The notes under the pieces are model-generated. The model was not told where the DNA came from and did no database searches. It saw only the letters and a program-made list of their open reading frames with translations. Positions 8,246 to 19,699 of a DNA stretch of 50,043 nt are shown in pieces. The first letter of the stretch is position 1; the number at the start of each line of letters is the position of its first letter. The DNA lies in NCBI GenBank assembly GCA_020722765.1, contig DYKD01000017.1, forward strand, positions 1 to 50,043, in the 5' to 3' direction. Origin of the DNA: Brevinema andersonii. Lineage in GTDB: Bacteria > Spirochaetota > DYKD01. The translations under genes and the position numbers were made by a program.

Positions 8246-8395
8246 ATGAGAGAGATTATTCAGTTTCAGTGCCCCGAATGTAATAATAGGAACTATAGCA
8301 AAACCAAAAACAAGAAGTTGCATACTGAGAGAATGACTGTGAAGAAATTCTGCAAGTTTTGCAGAAAGCATACTCCTCACAAGGAAGTCAAATAA
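8246..8395 (+). CDS. rpmG: 50S ribosomal protein L33 (zinc-binding form)
   Basis: This 49-residue protein of the large subunit keeps both zinc-ribbon pairs, Cys9-x-x-Cys12 and Cys36-x-x-Cys39, so it is the zinc-dependent form. The sequence MREIIQFQCPEC and KKFCKFCRKHTPHKE is typical of L33. AAAGGA precedes the ATG. It lies between tRNA-Thr and tRNA-Trp, a common arrangement just ahead of secE-nusG. Confidence 0.93.
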   Translation: MREIIQFQCPECNNRNYSKTKNKKLHTERMTVKKFCKFCRKHTPHKEVK

Positions 8396-8402
8396 TTCTG
8401 AT

Positions 8403-8475
8403 AGGTCTGTAGCTCAATTGGTAGAGCATCGGTCTCCAAAACCGAGGGTTGCGGGTTCAATTCCTGCCGGACCTG
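8403..8475 (+). tRNA. tRNA-Trp (anticodon CCA)
   Basis: The 73-base cloverleaf has an acceptor stem AGGTCTG/CGGACCT with one G-U pair and a G discriminator. The anticodon loop CTCCAAA gives anticodon CCA, and the T-loop is TTCAATT. The terminal CCA is not encoded. It lies directly upstream of secE, as in many bacteria. Confidence 0.95.
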
Positions 8476-8497
8476 ATTTGCAAATAAAGGAATCGTT

Positions 8498-8683
8498 ATG
8501 ATAAAATCGATTAAAAAATTCATTATCGAAGCTAGAAGTGAGCTTGGTAAAGTCTCTTGGCCTTCCAAAGAGGATGTATGGGATTCAACGAAGGTTGTCA
8601 TTGCTTCAACCATAATCATTTCCATTTTCCTTGGTCTCATTGACATTTTCTTTTCCTATCTTATAAAACTGGTGATTAAATAA
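8498..8683 (+). CDS. secE: Preprotein translocase subunit SecE
   Basis: SecE stabilises SecY in the inner-membrane protein channel. The 61-residue form has the conserved amphipathic helix (ARSELGKVSWPSKEDVWDST) followed by a single transmembrane helix (VVIASTIIISIFLGLIDIFF). This is the short single-helix type found in most bacteria other than enterics. AAAGGA precedes the ATG. Its stop overlaps the nusG start by one base, so the two are coupled. Confidence 0.95.
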   Translation: MIKSIKKFIIEARSELGKVSWPSKEDVWDSTKVVIASTIIISIFLGLIDIFFSYLIKLVIK

Positions 8684-9222
8684 TGGCATCTTGGTATATT
8701 GTTCAGACATATTCCGGTCAGGAAGAGAAAGCTGAGACCTTCATCCGTGCCAAGCTTGCAGATGCGGAGTTTAAGAAATATATTCTCGATGTGCGTGTTC
8801 CAAAAGAAGATGTACATGAAATGCGTAATGGGAAAAAACGCACTTACAAACGGAAAAAATTCCCAGGCTATCTCCTGGTTGAGATGGATTTCACACCTGC
8901 TGGCTTTCAGCTTGTCAAGTCCATACCTGGTATAATCAATTTTGTCAATTATGATGGCTCTAAAGATCCTCGTCCGCTTTCAAGGACTGAATTGAGAAAC
9001 CTGATAGATGAACAGAAAGAAGAAGGAAAAGTTGAGCAGGTTGTCCATACAAAAAGTTTTCGTATTGATGACAGGGTTAAGATTGTTGATGGTGCTTTCA
9101 AGGATTTTTCGGGTATCGTTGAGGAAATCAACGACGAGAAAGGTCGTCTTAAGGTTCGTGTCGAGATTTTTGGCCGCTCCACTCCGGTGGATGTTGATTT
9201 TTTACAGATTGAACGTATTTGA
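8683..9222 (+). CDS. nusG: Transcription termination/antitermination protein NusG
   Basis: NusG binds RNA polymerase through its N-terminal NGN domain and Rho or ribosomal S10 through its KOW domain. The 179 residues show the NGN start (WYIVQTYSGQEEKAE), the KRKKFPGYLLVEMD motif near 66-79, and a KOW segment (DGAFKDFSGIVEEINDEKGR) near 125-145. Length is normal for NusG without extra domains. It starts in an overlap with the secE stop (TAATG). Confidence 0.95.
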   Translation: MASWYIVQTYSGQEEKAETFIRAKLADAEFKKYILDVRVPKEDVHEMRNGKKRTYKRKKFPGYLLVEMDFTPAGFQLVKSIPGIINFVNYDGSKDPRPLSRTELRNLIDEQKEEGKVEQVVHTKSFRIDDRVKIVDGAFKDFSGIVEEINDEKGRLKVRVEIFGRSTPVDVDFLQIERI

Positions 9223-9254
9223 TTTTGAATAGATCATACTAAAGGAATAAGATT

Positions 9255-9677
9255 ATGGCAAAGCCTATAACCGGACTAATCAAACTCCAGATTCCAGCTG
9301 GAAAAGCGAACCCTGCTCCTCCTGTAGGTCCTGCACTCGGACAGCATGGCGTCAATATCATGGATTTTTGCAAAAAATTCAACGATAAGACAAAAGCTCA
9401 GGAAGGCATGATTATCCCTGTTGTCATTACAGTCTTTAAGGATAAGACATATACTTTTATAACAAAGACACCTCCTGCTTCTGATCTTATCAAGAAAGCT
9501 CTTAAGCTGGAAAGTGGTTCAAAAGTCCCTAACAAGGATAAAGTAGGAGCTCTTACCAAGGCTCAGCTCGAAGAAATAGCTAAGACAAAGATGTCTGACC
9601 TGAATGCCAATACTGTTGAAGCTGCAATGAATATTATTGCTGGTACAGCCCGTTCCATGGGCGTTGATATCAAGTGA
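9255..9677 (+). CDS. rplK: 50S ribosomal protein L11
   Basis: L11 forms the base of the ribosomal stalk and binds 23S rRNA at the GTPase centre together with L10. The 140 residues include the proline-rich N-terminus ([19 protein letters not shown]), which in other bacteria is where thiopeptides act, and the conserved C-terminal end ([15 protein letters not shown]). AAAGGA lies upstream of the ATG. It heads the rplKAJL group. Confidence 0.97.
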   Translation: MAKPITGLIKLQIPAGKANPAPPVGPALGQHGVNIMDFCKKFNDKTKAQEGMIIPVVITVFKDKTYTFITKTPPASDLIKKALKLESGSKVPNKDKVGALTKAQLEEIAKTKMSDLNANTVEAAMNIIAGTARSMGVDIK

Positions 9678-9694
9678 GTCAAGGAGTATCTCGG

Positions 9695-10375
9695 ATGAAG
9701 AAGAAGGAATATCTTAAGAAAGTTGCTGAAACAATTGATCGCTCAAAAACCTATTCCTTGAATGAAGCGCTCGATATGGTGAAGCAGTTTGCAGTCAAGA
9801 AGTTTGACGAGACTATCCTCGTTTGCTTCAATCTGAATAGCAAACTCAATGAAAGGGTTCGTGGAACTGTAAGTTATCCTCATTCCTTTGGTGCTGAAAA
9901 GAAAGTTCTTGTTTTTGCAAAAGGGGATAAGGCCCTGGAAGCACAGCAGGCGGGTGCCACTTATGTTGGTGATGATGACCTTATTGAAAAGGTCAAAGGT
10001 GGTTGGTTCGATTTCGATGTCGCTATCGCCACTCCTGATATGATGAAAGACGTAGGTAAGTTGGGTGCTACACTCGGTCGTCGTGGGCTTATGCCTAACC
10101 CAAAAGTAGGAACTGTCGCTGTCAATGTGGCAGACGCTGTAAAATCCTACAAGTCCGGTAAACGGGAATTCCGTTCAGAAAAAAACGGTGTTCTTCAGGT
10201 GCCTGTTGGAAAGAAGTCTCAGCCTTCTGAACAGATTGCTGAGAATATTCGTATCCTGACAGGGATTATCATGAAACTAAGACCATCAGATACGAAAGGC
10301 GAATTCATTAAGTCAACGTACTGCCATAGTGCGATGGGGCCTGGTGTCAGGCTCAATCTCAAAGATATTGAATAA
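9695..10375 (+). CDS. rplA: 50S ribosomal protein L1
   Basis: L1 forms the mobile stalk at the tRNA exit site of the large subunit. The family motifs are present ([17 protein letters not shown], then the ending [15 protein letters not shown]). The ATG at 9695 is preferred because AAGGAG lies nine bases upstream. A GTG at 9674 that overlaps the rplK stop would add seven residues with no homology. That gives 226 residues, the normal length. Confidence 0.96.
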   Translation: MKKKEYLKKVAETIDRSKTYSLNEALDMVKQFAVKKFDETILVCFNLNSKLNERVRGTVSYPHSFGAEKKVLVFAKGDKALEAQQAGATYVGDDDLIEKVKGGWFDFDVAIATPDMMKDVGKLGATLGRRGLMPNPKVGTVAVNVADAVKSYKSGKREFRSEKNGVLQVPVGKKSQPSEQIAENIRILTGIIMKLRPSDTKGEFIKSTYCHSAMGPGVRLNLKDIE

Positions 10376-10386
10376 AGAGGTCGAAG

Positions 10387-10911
10387 ATGATTAAGCAATA
10401 CAAGATTGATTCAGTTGCGGATTTGAAACAGAGAATATCACGATATGACAACTACATTTTTACGAACTACCAGGGACTGACGGTAGAAGAGATTCAAGGC
10501 ATCAAGAATAAGTTGCGTGCCCTGAAAATTGAGTACAAGGTTGTCAAGAACACTTTTTTCAGGATTGCTATGAAAGAATCTGGCAAACTTGATATGGATA
10601 AGACTGTTTATGAATATCCTTTGGCTATTGCGATGGCTCCTAAGACAGCGGATATTTCCCAAGCCATCAAGATCATGTATGATTTTATCAAAGAAAAAAA
10701 CAAGCTCGTCATCAAGGATTCCATCATTGATGATAGGATTTTTGATCCTAAACAGTTGGAAGAGATTTCCAAGCTTCCTTCGCGGAATGTCTTGATTGGC
10801 AAGATTGTCGGTCTGATGAAGGCTCCTATCAGTCGCCTCCATCGTGTGCTCCATGGTATGCCACAGAAGTTGATTCTGACCCTTAAAGAAATTGAAAAAA
10901 CAAAAGCATAA
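10387..10911 (+). CDS. rplJ: 50S ribosomal protein L10
   Basis: L10 anchors the L7/L12 dimers to the ribosome. The 174 residues show the globular rRNA/L11-binding part (YIFTNYQGLTVEEI, VVKNTFFRIAMKE) and a C-terminal helix near 145-174 that would carry L7/L12 dimers. Only 11 bases separate it from rplA, so the long L10 leader known from enterics is absent here. Regulation of this operon must differ or act elsewhere. Confidence 0.95.
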   Translation: MIKQYKIDSVADLKQRISRYDNYIFTNYQGLTVEEIQGIKNKLRALKIEYKVVKNTFFRIAMKESGKLDMDKTVYEYPLAIAMAPKTADISQAIKIMYDFIKEKNKLVIKDSIIDDRIFDPKQLEEISKLPSRNVLIGKIVGLMKAPISRLHRVLHGMPQKLILTLKEIEKTKA

Positions 10912-10938
10912 GCTGAAAAAATACACAGGAGGTTTCCA

Positions 10939-11310
10939 ATGACTTCAGCTGAGATGATAGAAAGTATAAAAGCTATGACGGTTCTCGAATTGGCCGATCT
11001 GGTGAAGAAACTTGAAGATGAGTTCGGTGTTGTCGCCGCAGCCCCGGTCGCTATGGCCGCAGCTCCTGCTGCAGGTCCAGCAGCCGCGGATGATGGAAAA
11101 ACTGAGTTCGATGTCATTCTTACTGCCACTGGTGAGAAGAAAATCGATGTGATCAAGGAAGTTCGTGCTATTACAGGTCTTGGCTTGAAAGAAGCGAAAG
11201 ATCTTGTTGAAGCAGGGAACAAGCCTGTCAAAGAGAAAGTTTCTAAAGATGAAGCTGCTGAGATTAAGAAAAAGCTTGAAGCTGTAGGTGCCAAGGTCGA
11301 AGTCAAATAG
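10939..11310 (+). CDS. rplL: 50S ribosomal protein L7/L12
   Basis: L7/L12 recruits translational GTPases to the ribosome. The 123-residue protein has the dimerisation helices ([20 protein letters not shown]), an alanine-rich hinge (about 32-52), and the factor-binding C-terminal domain ([26 protein letters not shown]). CACAGGAGG directly precedes the ATG, the strongest ribosome binding site of this group, in line with the higher copy number of this protein. Confidence 0.97.
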   Translation: MTSAEMIESIKAMTVLELADLVKKLEDEFGVVAAAPVAMAAAPAAGPAAADDGKTEFDVILTATGEKKIDVIKEVRAITGLGLKEAKDLVEAGNKPVKEKVSKDEAAEIKKKLEAVGAKVEVK

Positions 11311-11361
11311 TCCTTTGCCCTTGTACCCGTTCCAGGGTTTAATCTTTAGAATGAGGTAGAT

Positions 11362-14300
11362 ATGAAAAAAAAGATTTTTGGGATGAAACGAAAAATCATG
11401 GAAGTCCCAAATTTGATTGAGCTCCTGTATGGTTCTTATACGGAGTTCCTTCAGATGGATGTGGCACCTGAAAAACGTGCTTTGGTGGGTCTTCAGGCCG
11501 TCTTCCATGAGTTCTTTCCCATTATTAGTGCTGATGAAAATGTCATACTTGAATTTATTTCCTATAAACTAGGGGAATCCAAGTATACAGAAGTTGAAGC
11601 TCGTAGTATGGGAAAGACTTTTTCCGCACCCCTTCTGACCACGATCCGTTTGATCTATAAAAAAGACGGTGAAATCAGGGATATACGTGAACAGGAAGTC
11701 TTTTTCGGCGATATTCCTCTGATGACCAAAAGTGGTACTTTCATCTTTAATGGTGCTGAACGGACCATCGTAAGTCAGTTGCACCGTTCCCCAGGCGTCT
11801 TTTTAGGATATGATTCAAAGAAAAACCTCTATTCAGGAAGGCTAATTCCAGATAGGGGGTCTTGGCTTGAATTTGAAATTGATGATAAAGGGATTTTTGG
11901 TGTCAAGATCGATCGTCACAAACGAATCATGGTAACCTCCTTTTTGCGTGCCTTGGGTTTTGAAAAAGATGAGGAAATACTTTCCTCTCTCTTCGAATCA
12001 GAAAAAGTTGAATTTCATTCCAAGCGGGATCTTGATAAGATCATTGGCCGTCGTGTTTTAAAGCAGGTTTTGACTTCAGGTAAGGAGATGCTTCTTGACT
12101 GTGGTGATCTGATTACCCATGATATCGTGGAACAGCTTAAGACCGAGGATTTGAAAGAAATTTATCTTGTCAAACTTGAAGAATTCAAGAATTCTGACCT
12201 CATATTCAGGTCTATAGAACGCAATAGAAAAGATAACCTCATGACAAAGGAGCTTTCTCTTAAGAAGATTTACTCCATACTTCGTCCTGGAGAGCCTGTT
12301 GTTATTGAAAATGCTCTCAAAGAATTTTATAACCTTTTCTTTGATGCTGAAAAATATGATCTTGGTAAAGTAGGAAGATATAACATTAATTCCCGTTTTA
12401 ATTATACAAAAAAAGTTGATTCAAAGGCCTTGATAATGGATGATATCATCCATCTTGTAAGGAATATGATCAAACTTTATAACCAGGATTTGGAACCGGA
12501 TGACATTGATCATTTCAGTAATCGCCGAGTTCGTAGTGTTGGTGAGTTGCTTACGAATCAGCTTAAAGTCGGATTTTCCAGAATGGCTCGTATCATTAAA
12601 GAGCGTATGTCCATTCAGGAGATTGAAACACTGGGACCTCGTGAACTGATCAGTATTAAACCGATTACTTCCGTTTTGAATGAATTTTTCGGGACAAGCC
12701 AACTAAGTCAATTCCTTGATCAGACGAACCCTCTTTCAGAAATTACTCACAAACGTCGTCTCACTTCCCTAGGACCTGGCGGTCTTTCCCGCGATCGTGC
12801 CGGTTATGAGGTTCGTGACGTACATTACACTCATTATGGCCGCGTATGTCCTATTGAAACTCCAGAAGGACCAAATATTGGTCTGATTGTTTCTCTTAGT
12901 ACTTTTGCCAAAGTCAATGAATATGGATTCATCGTTACTCCCTATAGAAAAGTGAATAATGGTCATGTAACGAATGACATCCATTATCTTACTGCTTTTG
13001 ATGAAGAACGTCATGTTATCGCACAGGCAAATGCTGTCTTGGATGAAAAAAATAATTTCGTTGACGTTTTTGTCTCAGCACGTCGTGGAAAGGATTATAT
13101 CCTTTCTTTGAAAGAAGAGATTACTTTCATGGATGTCTCTCCTAAACAGATCATCAGTGTATCTGCTGGACTGATTCCATTTTTGGAACATGATGACGCT
13201 AACCGAGCGCTCATGGGGTCAAACATGCAACGTCAGGCTGTTCCTTTGCTTATCACTGAAGCTCCCATAGTCCAGACGGGTCTGGAAGAGGATGTGGCAC
13301 GGTATTCTGGTGTTGTCGTCACTGCGGAAGAGGATGGCGAAGTCACTTTTGTCGATTCTACTCGGATTGTTACTAAACACGGTTCAAAATCGAAAGAATA
13401 CCTTCTGGAAAAATTTAGAAGGACTAACCAAGGTACATGTTTTAACCAGCGTCCTACTGTACGTGTTGGTGATAAGATTGAAAAAGATGATGTCATTGCT
13501 GATGGTCCAGCCATCGATAAGGGGCATCTTGCTCTTGGCAAAAACCTTCTTGTCGCTTTTCTACCATGGGAAGGTTATAACTATGAGGATGCTATTCTCA
13601 TAAGTGAAAATGTTGTAAAAGAGGATAAGTTTACCTCTGTTCATATTGAAGAATTCGAAGTTGAAGCGCGGGAAACTAAGCTTGGTCCTGAAAAAATAAC
13701 CAGGGATATTCCTAACCTTGGTGAAGATGTTCTTTCCAATTTGGACGAGAATGGGATTATCAGGGTCGGTGCTCATGTCAAGACAAATGATATCCTGATT
13801 GGCAAGGTCACTCCTAAAGGTCAGACAGAACTTACCCCCGAATACAAATTGTTACATTCGATTTTTGGTGAGAAAGTCAAGGAAGTTCGTGACACATCCT
13901 TGAGATTGCCTCATGGAAATGACGGGATTGTCATTGATGTGAAGGTTTACCGCCGTGAAGAAGGTTTTGAACTCCTTCCTGGTGTCGAACAGCTTGTTAA
14001 AGTCTATGTCGCTCAGAAACGGAAATTGCAGGAAGGCGATAAGATGTCCGGTAGACATGGAAATAAAGGTGTTCTTGCAAAAATTCTGCCCGTTGAGGAT
14101 ATGCCTTTTCTCGAAGACGGAACTCCTGTTGAAATTGTTCTTAATCCTTTGGGTGTTCCTTCACGTATGAATATTGGTCAGATTCTGGAAACACAGCTAG
14201 GCTGGGCTGGTAGGGTTCTTGGATTCCATATATCTACTCCTGTGTTCGAGGGCGCCAAGATTGAAGATATCCAAACACTTTCTGAGGAAGCGGGGCTGCC

Positions 14301-14811
14301 AAAAATCGGTAAGAACCAGCTTTTTGATGGCAGGACTGGAGAACCTTTTAAGAATCCAGCAACTGTAGGAATCATGTATGTCCTCAAGCTTAATCATCTT
14401 GTAGAAGATAAGATTCATGCACGTTCAACGGGACCATATTCATTGGTTACTCAGCAACCACTTGGTGGTAAAGCACAGTTTGGTGGTCAGCGTCTTGGAG
14501 AAATGGAAGTGTGGGCATTTGAAGCTTATGGTATGGCACACTCGCTTCAAGAACTCCTCACTGTCAAATCTGATGACATGCTTGGTCGTGCTAAGATTTA
14601 TGAGGCAATCGTTCATAATAGACATTCCTCTTCTCCGGGTATCCCAGAATCTTTCAATGTTCTTATCCAGGAATTAAGAGGTTTGTGCTTAGATATCAAG
14701 ATACTTGATCCAAAAGCCAAAGAAATTGATCTTTACGATGATGATTCCCTCTCAATGTGGGAAGATAAGACAAAGAAAAATGTCAATGTAGATTCCTTTT
14801 TTAAGGTTTGA
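11362..14811 (+). CDS. rpoB: DNA-directed RNA polymerase subunit beta
   Basis: This is the catalytic beta subunit (1149 residues), on the short side but complete. The rifampicin region reads [19 protein letters not shown] then [13 protein letters not shown] near 440-473; here Thr468 occupies the position of E. coli Ser531 and Ser469 that of Ala532. Other signature stretches are present, such as [29 protein letters not shown] and [11 protein letters not shown], and the C-terminus holds [22 protein letters not shown] upstream supports the ATG. It is followed by rpoC after 24 bases. Spirochaetes are known for natural rifampicin resistance linked to Asn at 531, so Thr here is notable. Confidence 0.98.
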   Translation: MKKKIFGMKRKIMEVPNLIELLYGSYTEFLQMDVAPEKRALVGLQAVFHEFFPIISADENVILEFISYKLGESKYTEVEARSMGKTFSAPLLTTIRLIYKKDGEIRDIREQEVFFGDIPLMTKSGTFIFNGAERTIVSQLHRSPGVFLGYDSKKNLYSGRLIPDRGSWLEFEIDDKGIFGVKIDRHKRIMVTSFLRALGFEKDEEILSSLFESEKVEFHSKRDLDKIIGRRVLKQVLTSGKEMLLDCGDLITHDIVEQLKTEDLKEIYLVKLEEFKNSDLIFRSIERNRKDNLMTKELSLKKIYSILRPGEPVVIENALKEFYNLFFDAEKYDLGKVGRYNINSRFNYTKKVDSKALIMDDIIHLVRNMIKLYNQDLEPDDIDHFSNRRVRSVGELLTNQLKVGFSRMARIIKERMSIQEIETLGPRELISIKPITSVLNEFFGTSQLSQFLDQTNPLSEITHKRRLTSLGPGGLSRDRAGYEVRDVHYTHYGRVCPIETPEGPNIGLIVSLSTFAKVNEYGFIVTPYRKVNNGHVTNDIHYLTAFDEERHVIAQANAVLDEKNNFVDVFVSARRGKDYILSLKEEITFMDVSPKQIISVSAGLIPFLEHDDANRALMGSNMQRQAVPLLITEAPIVQTGLEEDVARYSGVVVTAEEDGEVTFVDSTRIVTKHGSKSKEYLLEKFRRTNQGTCFNQRPTVRVGDKIEKDDVIADGPAIDKGHLALGKNLLVAFLPWEGYNYEDAILISENVVKEDKFTSVHIEEFEVEARETKLGPEKITRDIPNLGEDVLSNLDENGIIRVGAHVKTNDILIGKVTPKGQTELTPEYKLLHSIFGEKVKEVRDTSLRLPHGNDGIVIDVKVYRREEGFELLPGVEQLVKVYVAQKRKLQEGDKMSGRHGNKGVLAKILPVEDMPFLEDGTPVEIVLNPLGVPSRMNIGQILETQLGWAGRVLGFHISTPVFEGAKIEDIQTLSEEAGLPKIGKNQLFDGRTGEPFKNPATVGIMYVLKLNHLVEDKIHARSTGPYSLVTQQPLGGKAQFGGQRLGEMEVWAFEAYGMAHSLQELLTVKSDDMLGRAKIYEAIVHNRHSSSPGIPESFNVLIQELRGLCLDIKILDPKAKEIDLYDDDSLSMWEDKTKKNVNVDSFFKV

Positions 14812-14835
14812 TTTTAAAAGAAGGTAAGGTAGACA

Positions 14836-17800
14836 ATGAGTTCTTTAAAAGATCTCGCTTCCATAAAGATTGAACTTGCTTCTCCAGAACGTATCCGTGA
14901 GCTTTCTCATGGTGAAGTCAAGAAGCCTGAAACCATCAATTACCGGACTTTGAAACCGGAAAGGGATGGCTTATTCTGTGAGCGTATTTTTGGTACGACC
15001 AAAGAATGGGAATGTTCCTGTGGAAAGTACAAGGGAATGCGCTATAAAGGTGTTGTCTGTGACCGTTGTGGTGTGGAAGTCTCACATTTCAAGGTTCGCA
15101 GAGAACGTATGGGTCATATTGAATTAGCTACATCTATTGCTCATACCTGGTACTATAACAATGTTCCATCCCGGATAGGTATGCTTCTGAATGTCAGTAT
15201 CAACAACATAAAGAGCATTCTTTATTATGAACGTCTGATTGTTTTGGATGTCAATGAACAAGCCATCAAGGATGTTGATCCTTTCCTGTTATCCTTTATA
15301 AAGGAAGAGATCAAGCCTCTCTCTATTTTTACAGAAGATGAGTTTAATCTGATTCTGAAAACCATGATTACTGAACTTTTTATAAAGAAGTATCCTGATG
15401 AATATAATAAGTTCATGGCAGAATCACAGGAAAACTTGAAGGATGCCAAGAAGAACCTTTTTAACAAGCATATTGATGAATACTATGATATAACTGAAAA
15501 GCTGGTCAATGATATTAACAGAGAAGATGATGATAAGCGTGATGTTGGTGTCAGGATTGGTATGGGTGGCAAAACCATCAAGGAATTGTTGGCAAAACAG
15601 GATCTCCAGAAGGTTTCATCCGAACTGCGTATTGTCATGAAAGAGAAAGGAAAGAAAGTAGATAAGAGGATTATCAAACGCCTTGAGATTATCGAAAATT
15701 TCATGAAGTCTGGCGCTAAAGCGGAATGGATGATTCTGGATGTTCTTCCGGTAATCCCACCAGAACTCCGCCCTATGGTTGAGTTGGATGGAGGACGTTT
15801 TGCTACTTCTGATCTCAACGATCTTTATCGTCGTGTTATAAACAGGAACAACAGGCTTAAACGTCTTATCACACTTAGAGCTCCTGGTATTATTATTCGT
15901 AATGAAAAGAGGATGTTGCAGGAATCTGTTGATGCTTTGCTTGACAATTCACGTAGAAAACGAGTTGAAAAACGTTCTGGGAACAGACCTTTAAAATCTT
16001 TAAGTGACATGTTGCGTGGAAAACAGGGACGTTTTAGACAGAACCTTTTGGGGAAACGTGTTGATTATTCCGGTCGTTCAGTGATCATTGTTGGTCCAGA
16101 ATTAAAACTTCATCAGTGTGGCCTTCCTAAGAAAATGGCTTTGGAACTTTTTAAGCCTTTCCTTATCAATGATCTCATGGCGAAAGATGAAAGTCTTCAC
16201 ATAAAGAGTGCTAAAACGAAAATAGAGAAAGAAGACGCGGATGTCTTGGAATCATTGGAAAAGGTTGTCAAGAATCATCCTGTTTTTCTTAATCGTGCTC
16301 CCACCTTGCATAGGTTGGGTATACAGGCTTTTGAACCTGTTTTAATTGATGGAAAGGCGATTCGTCTTCATCCTCTTGTCTGCCGTGCTTTTAATGCGGA
16401 TTTTGATGGTGACCAAATGGCTGTTCATGTGCCTCTTTCAGTAGAAGCCCAGATAGAAGCATGGAATCTTATGCTTTCTGCCAAAAATATCCTTCTTCCA
16501 GCTAATGGGAAACCTGTTGTGGTCCCTTCGCAGGATATTGTTCTCGGAATAAATTATCTAACCAAGATAAAACCGGGATCCAAAGGTGAGAATAAGAGGT
16601 TTTCAAATAGCGAGGAAGCGCAACTGGCATATGAAAATAACGTAATTGAACTGCAGTCAAACATTTACATACGTGAAATCGAATCTAAGAATATAAGAAA
16701 TATCGAGACTTCCTTAGGTCGTGTTATTTTCAATGAAGCTCTTCCCAATGATTATGAGTATATCAATGATGTTATCAATGTAAAAAAGCTTAGCCGTATC
16801 ATTGCCGATATTAACCATAAATTTTTAACGTCTGTTACTGTGGAAGCGTTGGATAGTATCAAGTCAACTGGTTTCAAATATGCGACACTTTTTGCTCCCA
16901 GTATTGGATTGGAAGATATCATTATTCCAAAGGAAAAATATAAGATTGTAGAAGATACGCAAAAAGAAGTGAACAATATTACCAAGATGCATCTACGTGG
17001 ATTTATAACTAATAAAGAAAAGTCAAATCAGGTAATTGACCGTTGGAATGAAGCTAATGAACGTATTACGGATGTCATGTTTGATAAGTTACAAAAAGAC
17101 CGTGATGGGTTTAACCCAATCTATATGATGGCTGAATCTGGTGCTCGCGGTAGTAAATTGCAGATACGTCAGCTTGCTGGAATGCGAGGTCTGATGGCTA
17201 AACCATCAGGTGAAATCATTGAACTTCCTATTACATCCAATTTCCGAGAAGGGCTTACTGTTCTTGAATACTTCATTTCCACTCATGGTGCAAGAAAAGG
17301 TCTTTCTGATACAGCTCTTAAGACTGCTGATGCCGGTTACCTCACACGTAGGCTTGTCGATGTTTCTCAAAATGTGATGGTCACTGAAGTTGATTGTCAT
17401 ACAATTAACGGGATTACTGTTACAGCGATAAAAGACGGTGAAGATGAGCTGAAAAGCTTGAAAGAACGAATTATAGGAAGAGTCAGTCTTGAGAATATTT
17501 ATCATCCAAACACTCAGGAAATTATTGTACATTCAAATGAGGAAATTGTCGAAGAGACTGCTGAGATTATTGAAAAAGTTGGTCTGGACAGGATTAAAAT
17601 CAGGTCTGTACTGACCTGTGAAACAAAAAATGGTGTCTGTAGCAAGTGTTTTGGTCGGGATTTGTCTACGAATAAGCTTGTTGAAACTGGTGAGGCTGTA
17701 GGGATCATTGCTGCACAGTCAATAGGACAGCCTGGAACCCAGCTTACAATGAGAACTTTCCATATTGGTGGTACAGCAAGCGCAGAAAAGTCTGACAGGT

Positions 17801-19278
17801 ATATCAAGGTGAAACATCCTACATATATAACAAAAACACCTACAAAAATTGTCAAGACTGAGGATGGCAAGAGAGTTGTATCCCGTCGTGATGAACTGGT
17901 TGTTCAGAATGTCTTTTATATTTGGGAAAAGAAAGAGCTCGATCATGTCATGGTCGAAATTAACAAGAAAAACCAGCCTGGAACCGTCATTGGTAAAATC
18001 AAAAATAAGAATGTCACGGTTAATAAGGTGAGTTTTCTGAAAGAGATTGATGATAAGCTTGTACTCGTTGGTGAAAAGAAATTTTACAGGTTAAAAATCG
18101 GCACCATTTTGTATTGTGTAGAAGGTGAACTTGTTGTGCCCACAAAAGAGGAAGGCGAAAAAATCCTTGTTGAGTTTGATCCTTTCAATGAGACGATTGT
18201 TACGGAACATTCTGGTATTGTCAAGTTCAAGGATATCATTCCTGGGGAAACGCTGAAAGAAGATAAAGAAGAGAATTCTGATAACATAAATTTTGTCGTT
18301 GTTAAGAGCAAGAACAAGTCAGAGCAATATCAGCCACGTATCACAATTGTTCGGCATGATAAACACGGAGAAGAAAATTATATCATCTCTTATGGTAGTC
18401 TTCTTAATGTCACAGATGGACAGGAAGTCAAGCCTGGTGATAAACTTGTCAAGATTCCTGAAACCCTCTCAAAGACAAAAGATATTACTGGAGGCTTGCC
18501 TCGCGTCGCCGAATTGTTTGAAGGAAGACGCCCCAAAGATTGCGCTGTACTTTCTGAAATTGATGGCGAAGTCGCTTTTGGCGGCATTGTCAAAGGTAAA
18601 CGTGAGATTGTTGTTACAGATGAGCATGGGGGATCCAAGAAGTACCTGATTCCGCTGGGCAAGATGCTCACCGTACAAGATGGAGATTTCGTCCGTGCAG
18701 GAGACCCTCTCGATGTTGGTCCAAGTGATCCACATGATATTTTAAGGATTCGTGGTGAACAGGAATTGCAACAATACCTTATCAATGAGATACAGGAGGT
18801 TTATCTCCTTCAGGATGTTGATATCAATGACAAGCATATTGAAGTCATGATACGCCAGATGTTGTCAAAAGTAGAGATAACTGACGTTGGAGATACTGAC
18901 CTTTTCATAGGTGAATTTGTTGATAAGTTTGTTTTCCGTGAAGAGAACCAGAAAGTTGTCAAGAACGGTGGCAAACCAGCGACAGGTCGTGTAACCTTGT
19001 TAGGTATAACAAAAGCTTCCCTCTCAACAGACAGTTTCCTTTCTGCTGCATCTTTCCAGGAAACAACCAAGGTTTTGACTGATGCTGCTATTAAAGGAAA
19101 GGAAGATAAGCTTGAAGGTCTTAAGGAAAATATCATTATTGGTAATCTTATCCCTTCCGGTTCTGGTAACAAGATTTATAACAGGAACATTAATATTGAG
19201 CAAATTCAAGGTCCAGTACAAGAACCTGAAGTCGTTGCAGAGACTGTTGTCCCTATTGAGACTCAGGATGAAGAATAA
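14836..19278 (+). CDS. rpoC: DNA-directed RNA polymerase subunit beta prime
   Basis: This is the largest polymerase subunit (1480 residues). It carries the catalytic magnesium motif [12 protein letters not shown], with Asp522, Asp524 and Asp526. The N-terminal zinc ribbon has Cys60, Cys62, Cys75 and Cys78 (CSCGKYKG then CDRCGVEV), and the second zinc site uses [15 protein letters not shown]. The bridge/trigger region is seen at [21 protein letters not shown] and [15 protein letters not shown]. The insertion between these and the C-terminal [15 protein letters not shown] is lysine-rich. AAGGTAAGG lies upstream of the ATG. Confidence 0.98.
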   Translation: MSSLKDLASIKIELASPERIRELSHGEVKKPETINYRTLKPERDGLFCERIFGTTKEWECSCGKYKGMRYKGVVCDRCGVEVSHFKVRRERMGHIELATSIAHTWYYNNVPSRIGMLLNVSINNIKSILYYERLIVLDVNEQAIKDVDPFLLSFIKEEIKPLSIFTEDEFNLILKTMITELFIKKYPDEYNKFMAESQENLKDAKKNLFNKHIDEYYDITEKLVNDINREDDDKRDVGVRIGMGGKTIKELLAKQDLQKVSSELRIVMKEKGKKVDKRIIKRLEIIENFMKSGAKAEWMILDVLPVIPPELRPMVELDGGRFATSDLNDLYRRVINRNNRLKRLITLRAPGIIIRNEKRMLQESVDALLDNSRRKRVEKRSGNRPLKSLSDMLRGKQGRFRQNLLGKRVDYSGRSVIIVGPELKLHQCGLPKKMALELFKPFLINDLMAKDESLHIKSAKTKIEKEDADVLESLEKVVKNHPVFLNRAPTLHRLGIQAFEPVLIDGKAIRLHPLVCRAFNADFDGDQMAVHVPLSVEAQIEAWNLMLSAKNILLPANGKPVVVPSQDIVLGINYLTKIKPGSKGENKRFSNSEEAQLAYENNVIELQSNIYIREIESKNIRNIETSLGRVIFNEALPNDYEYINDVINVKKLSRIIADINHKFLTSVTVEALDSIKSTGFKYATLFAPSIGLEDIIIPKEKYKIVEDTQKEVNNITKMHLRGFITNKEKSNQVIDRWNEANERITDVMFDKLQKDRDGFNPIYMMAESGARGSKLQIRQLAGMRGLMAKPSGEIIELPITSNFREGLTVLEYFISTHGARKGLSDTALKTADAGYLTRRLVDVSQNVMVTEVDCHTINGITVTAIKDGEDELKSLKERIIGRVSLENIYHPNTQEIIVHSNEEIVEETAEIIEKVGLDRIKIRSVLTCETKNGVCSKCFGRDLSTNKLVETGEAVGIIAAQSIGQPGTQLTMRTFHIGGTASAEKSDRYIKVKHPTYITKTPTKIVKTEDGKRVVSRRDELVVQNVFYIWEKKELDHVMVEINKKNQPGTVIGKIKNKNVTVNKVSFLKEIDDKLVLVGEKKFYRLKIGTILYCVEGELVVPTKEEGEKILVEFDPFNETIVTEHSGIVKFKDIIPGETLKEDKEENSDNINFVVVKSKNKSEQYQPRITIVRHDKHGEENYIISYGSLLNVTDGQEVKPGDKLVKIPETLSKTKDITGGLPRVAELFEGRRPKDCAVLSEIDGEVAFGGIVKGKREIVVTDEHGGSKKYLIPLGKMLTVQDGDFVRAGDPLDVGPSDPHDILRIRGEQELQQYLINEIQEVYLLQDVDINDKHIEVMIRQMLSKVEITDVGDTDLFIGEFVDKFVFREENQKVVKNGGKPATGRVTLLGITKASLSTDSFLSAASFQETTKVLTDAAIKGKEDKLEGLKENIIIGNLIPSGSGNKIYNRNINIEQIQGPVQEPEVVAETVVPIETQDEE

Positions 19279-19313
19279 TAGAATCGAATATGCCTAGGAG
19301 GTCATGATTTTAA

Positions 19314-19688
19314 ATGCCTACGATTAACCAGTTGATTAGAAAGAACCGTGATAAGGTTCTTAACAAGAGCAAGGCTCCTGCCTTGAAGAATTGTCCACAA
19401 AGAAGAGGTGTATGTACTCGTGTCATGACATTTACACCAAAGAAACCGAACTCGGCCCTGAGAAAAGTAGCGCGCGTCAGGCTTACACATGGTATTGAAA
19501 TTACATCATACATCCCAGGTATTGGTCACAATCTTCAAGAGCATTCGGTTGTCCTTGTACGAGGCGGACGTGTAAAGGATCTTCCAGGTGTCCGTTATCA
19601 TATCGTACGTGGTGCACTCGATTCTCTCGGTGTTGCAGATCGTAAGAAGAGTCGTTCGAAATACGGCGCTAAGAAACCAAAGGCATAA
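19314..19688 (+). CDS. rpsL: 30S ribosomal protein S12
   Basis: S12 sits at the decoding centre. The 124 residues have the standard motifs [17 protein letters not shown] and [13 protein letters not shown], with Lys at both positions where streptomycin resistance mutations arise, so a sensitive-type sequence. AGGAGG lies about ten bases before the ATG. It starts the str-type group rpsL-rpsG-fusA-tuf, 35 bases after rpoC. Confidence 0.97.
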   Translation: MPTINQLIRKNRDKVLNKSKAPALKNCPQRRGVCTRVMTFTPKKPNSALRKVARVRLTHGIEITSYIPGIGHNLQEHSVVLVRGGRVKDLPGVRYHIVRGALDSLGVADRKKSRSKYGAKKPKA

Positions 19689-19699
19689 GGAGTAGAAAC

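Noticed and set aside
9674-9694. A GTG start for L1 overlapping the rplK stop
   Set aside because: The downstream ATG at 9695 has a proper ribosome binding site and matches the family N-terminus.
10608-11306. A 232-codon minus-strand frame rich in Ser and Ala
   Set aside because: It is the antisense shadow of rplL and rplJ; the Ala/Ser bias comes from the L7/L12 hinge codons.
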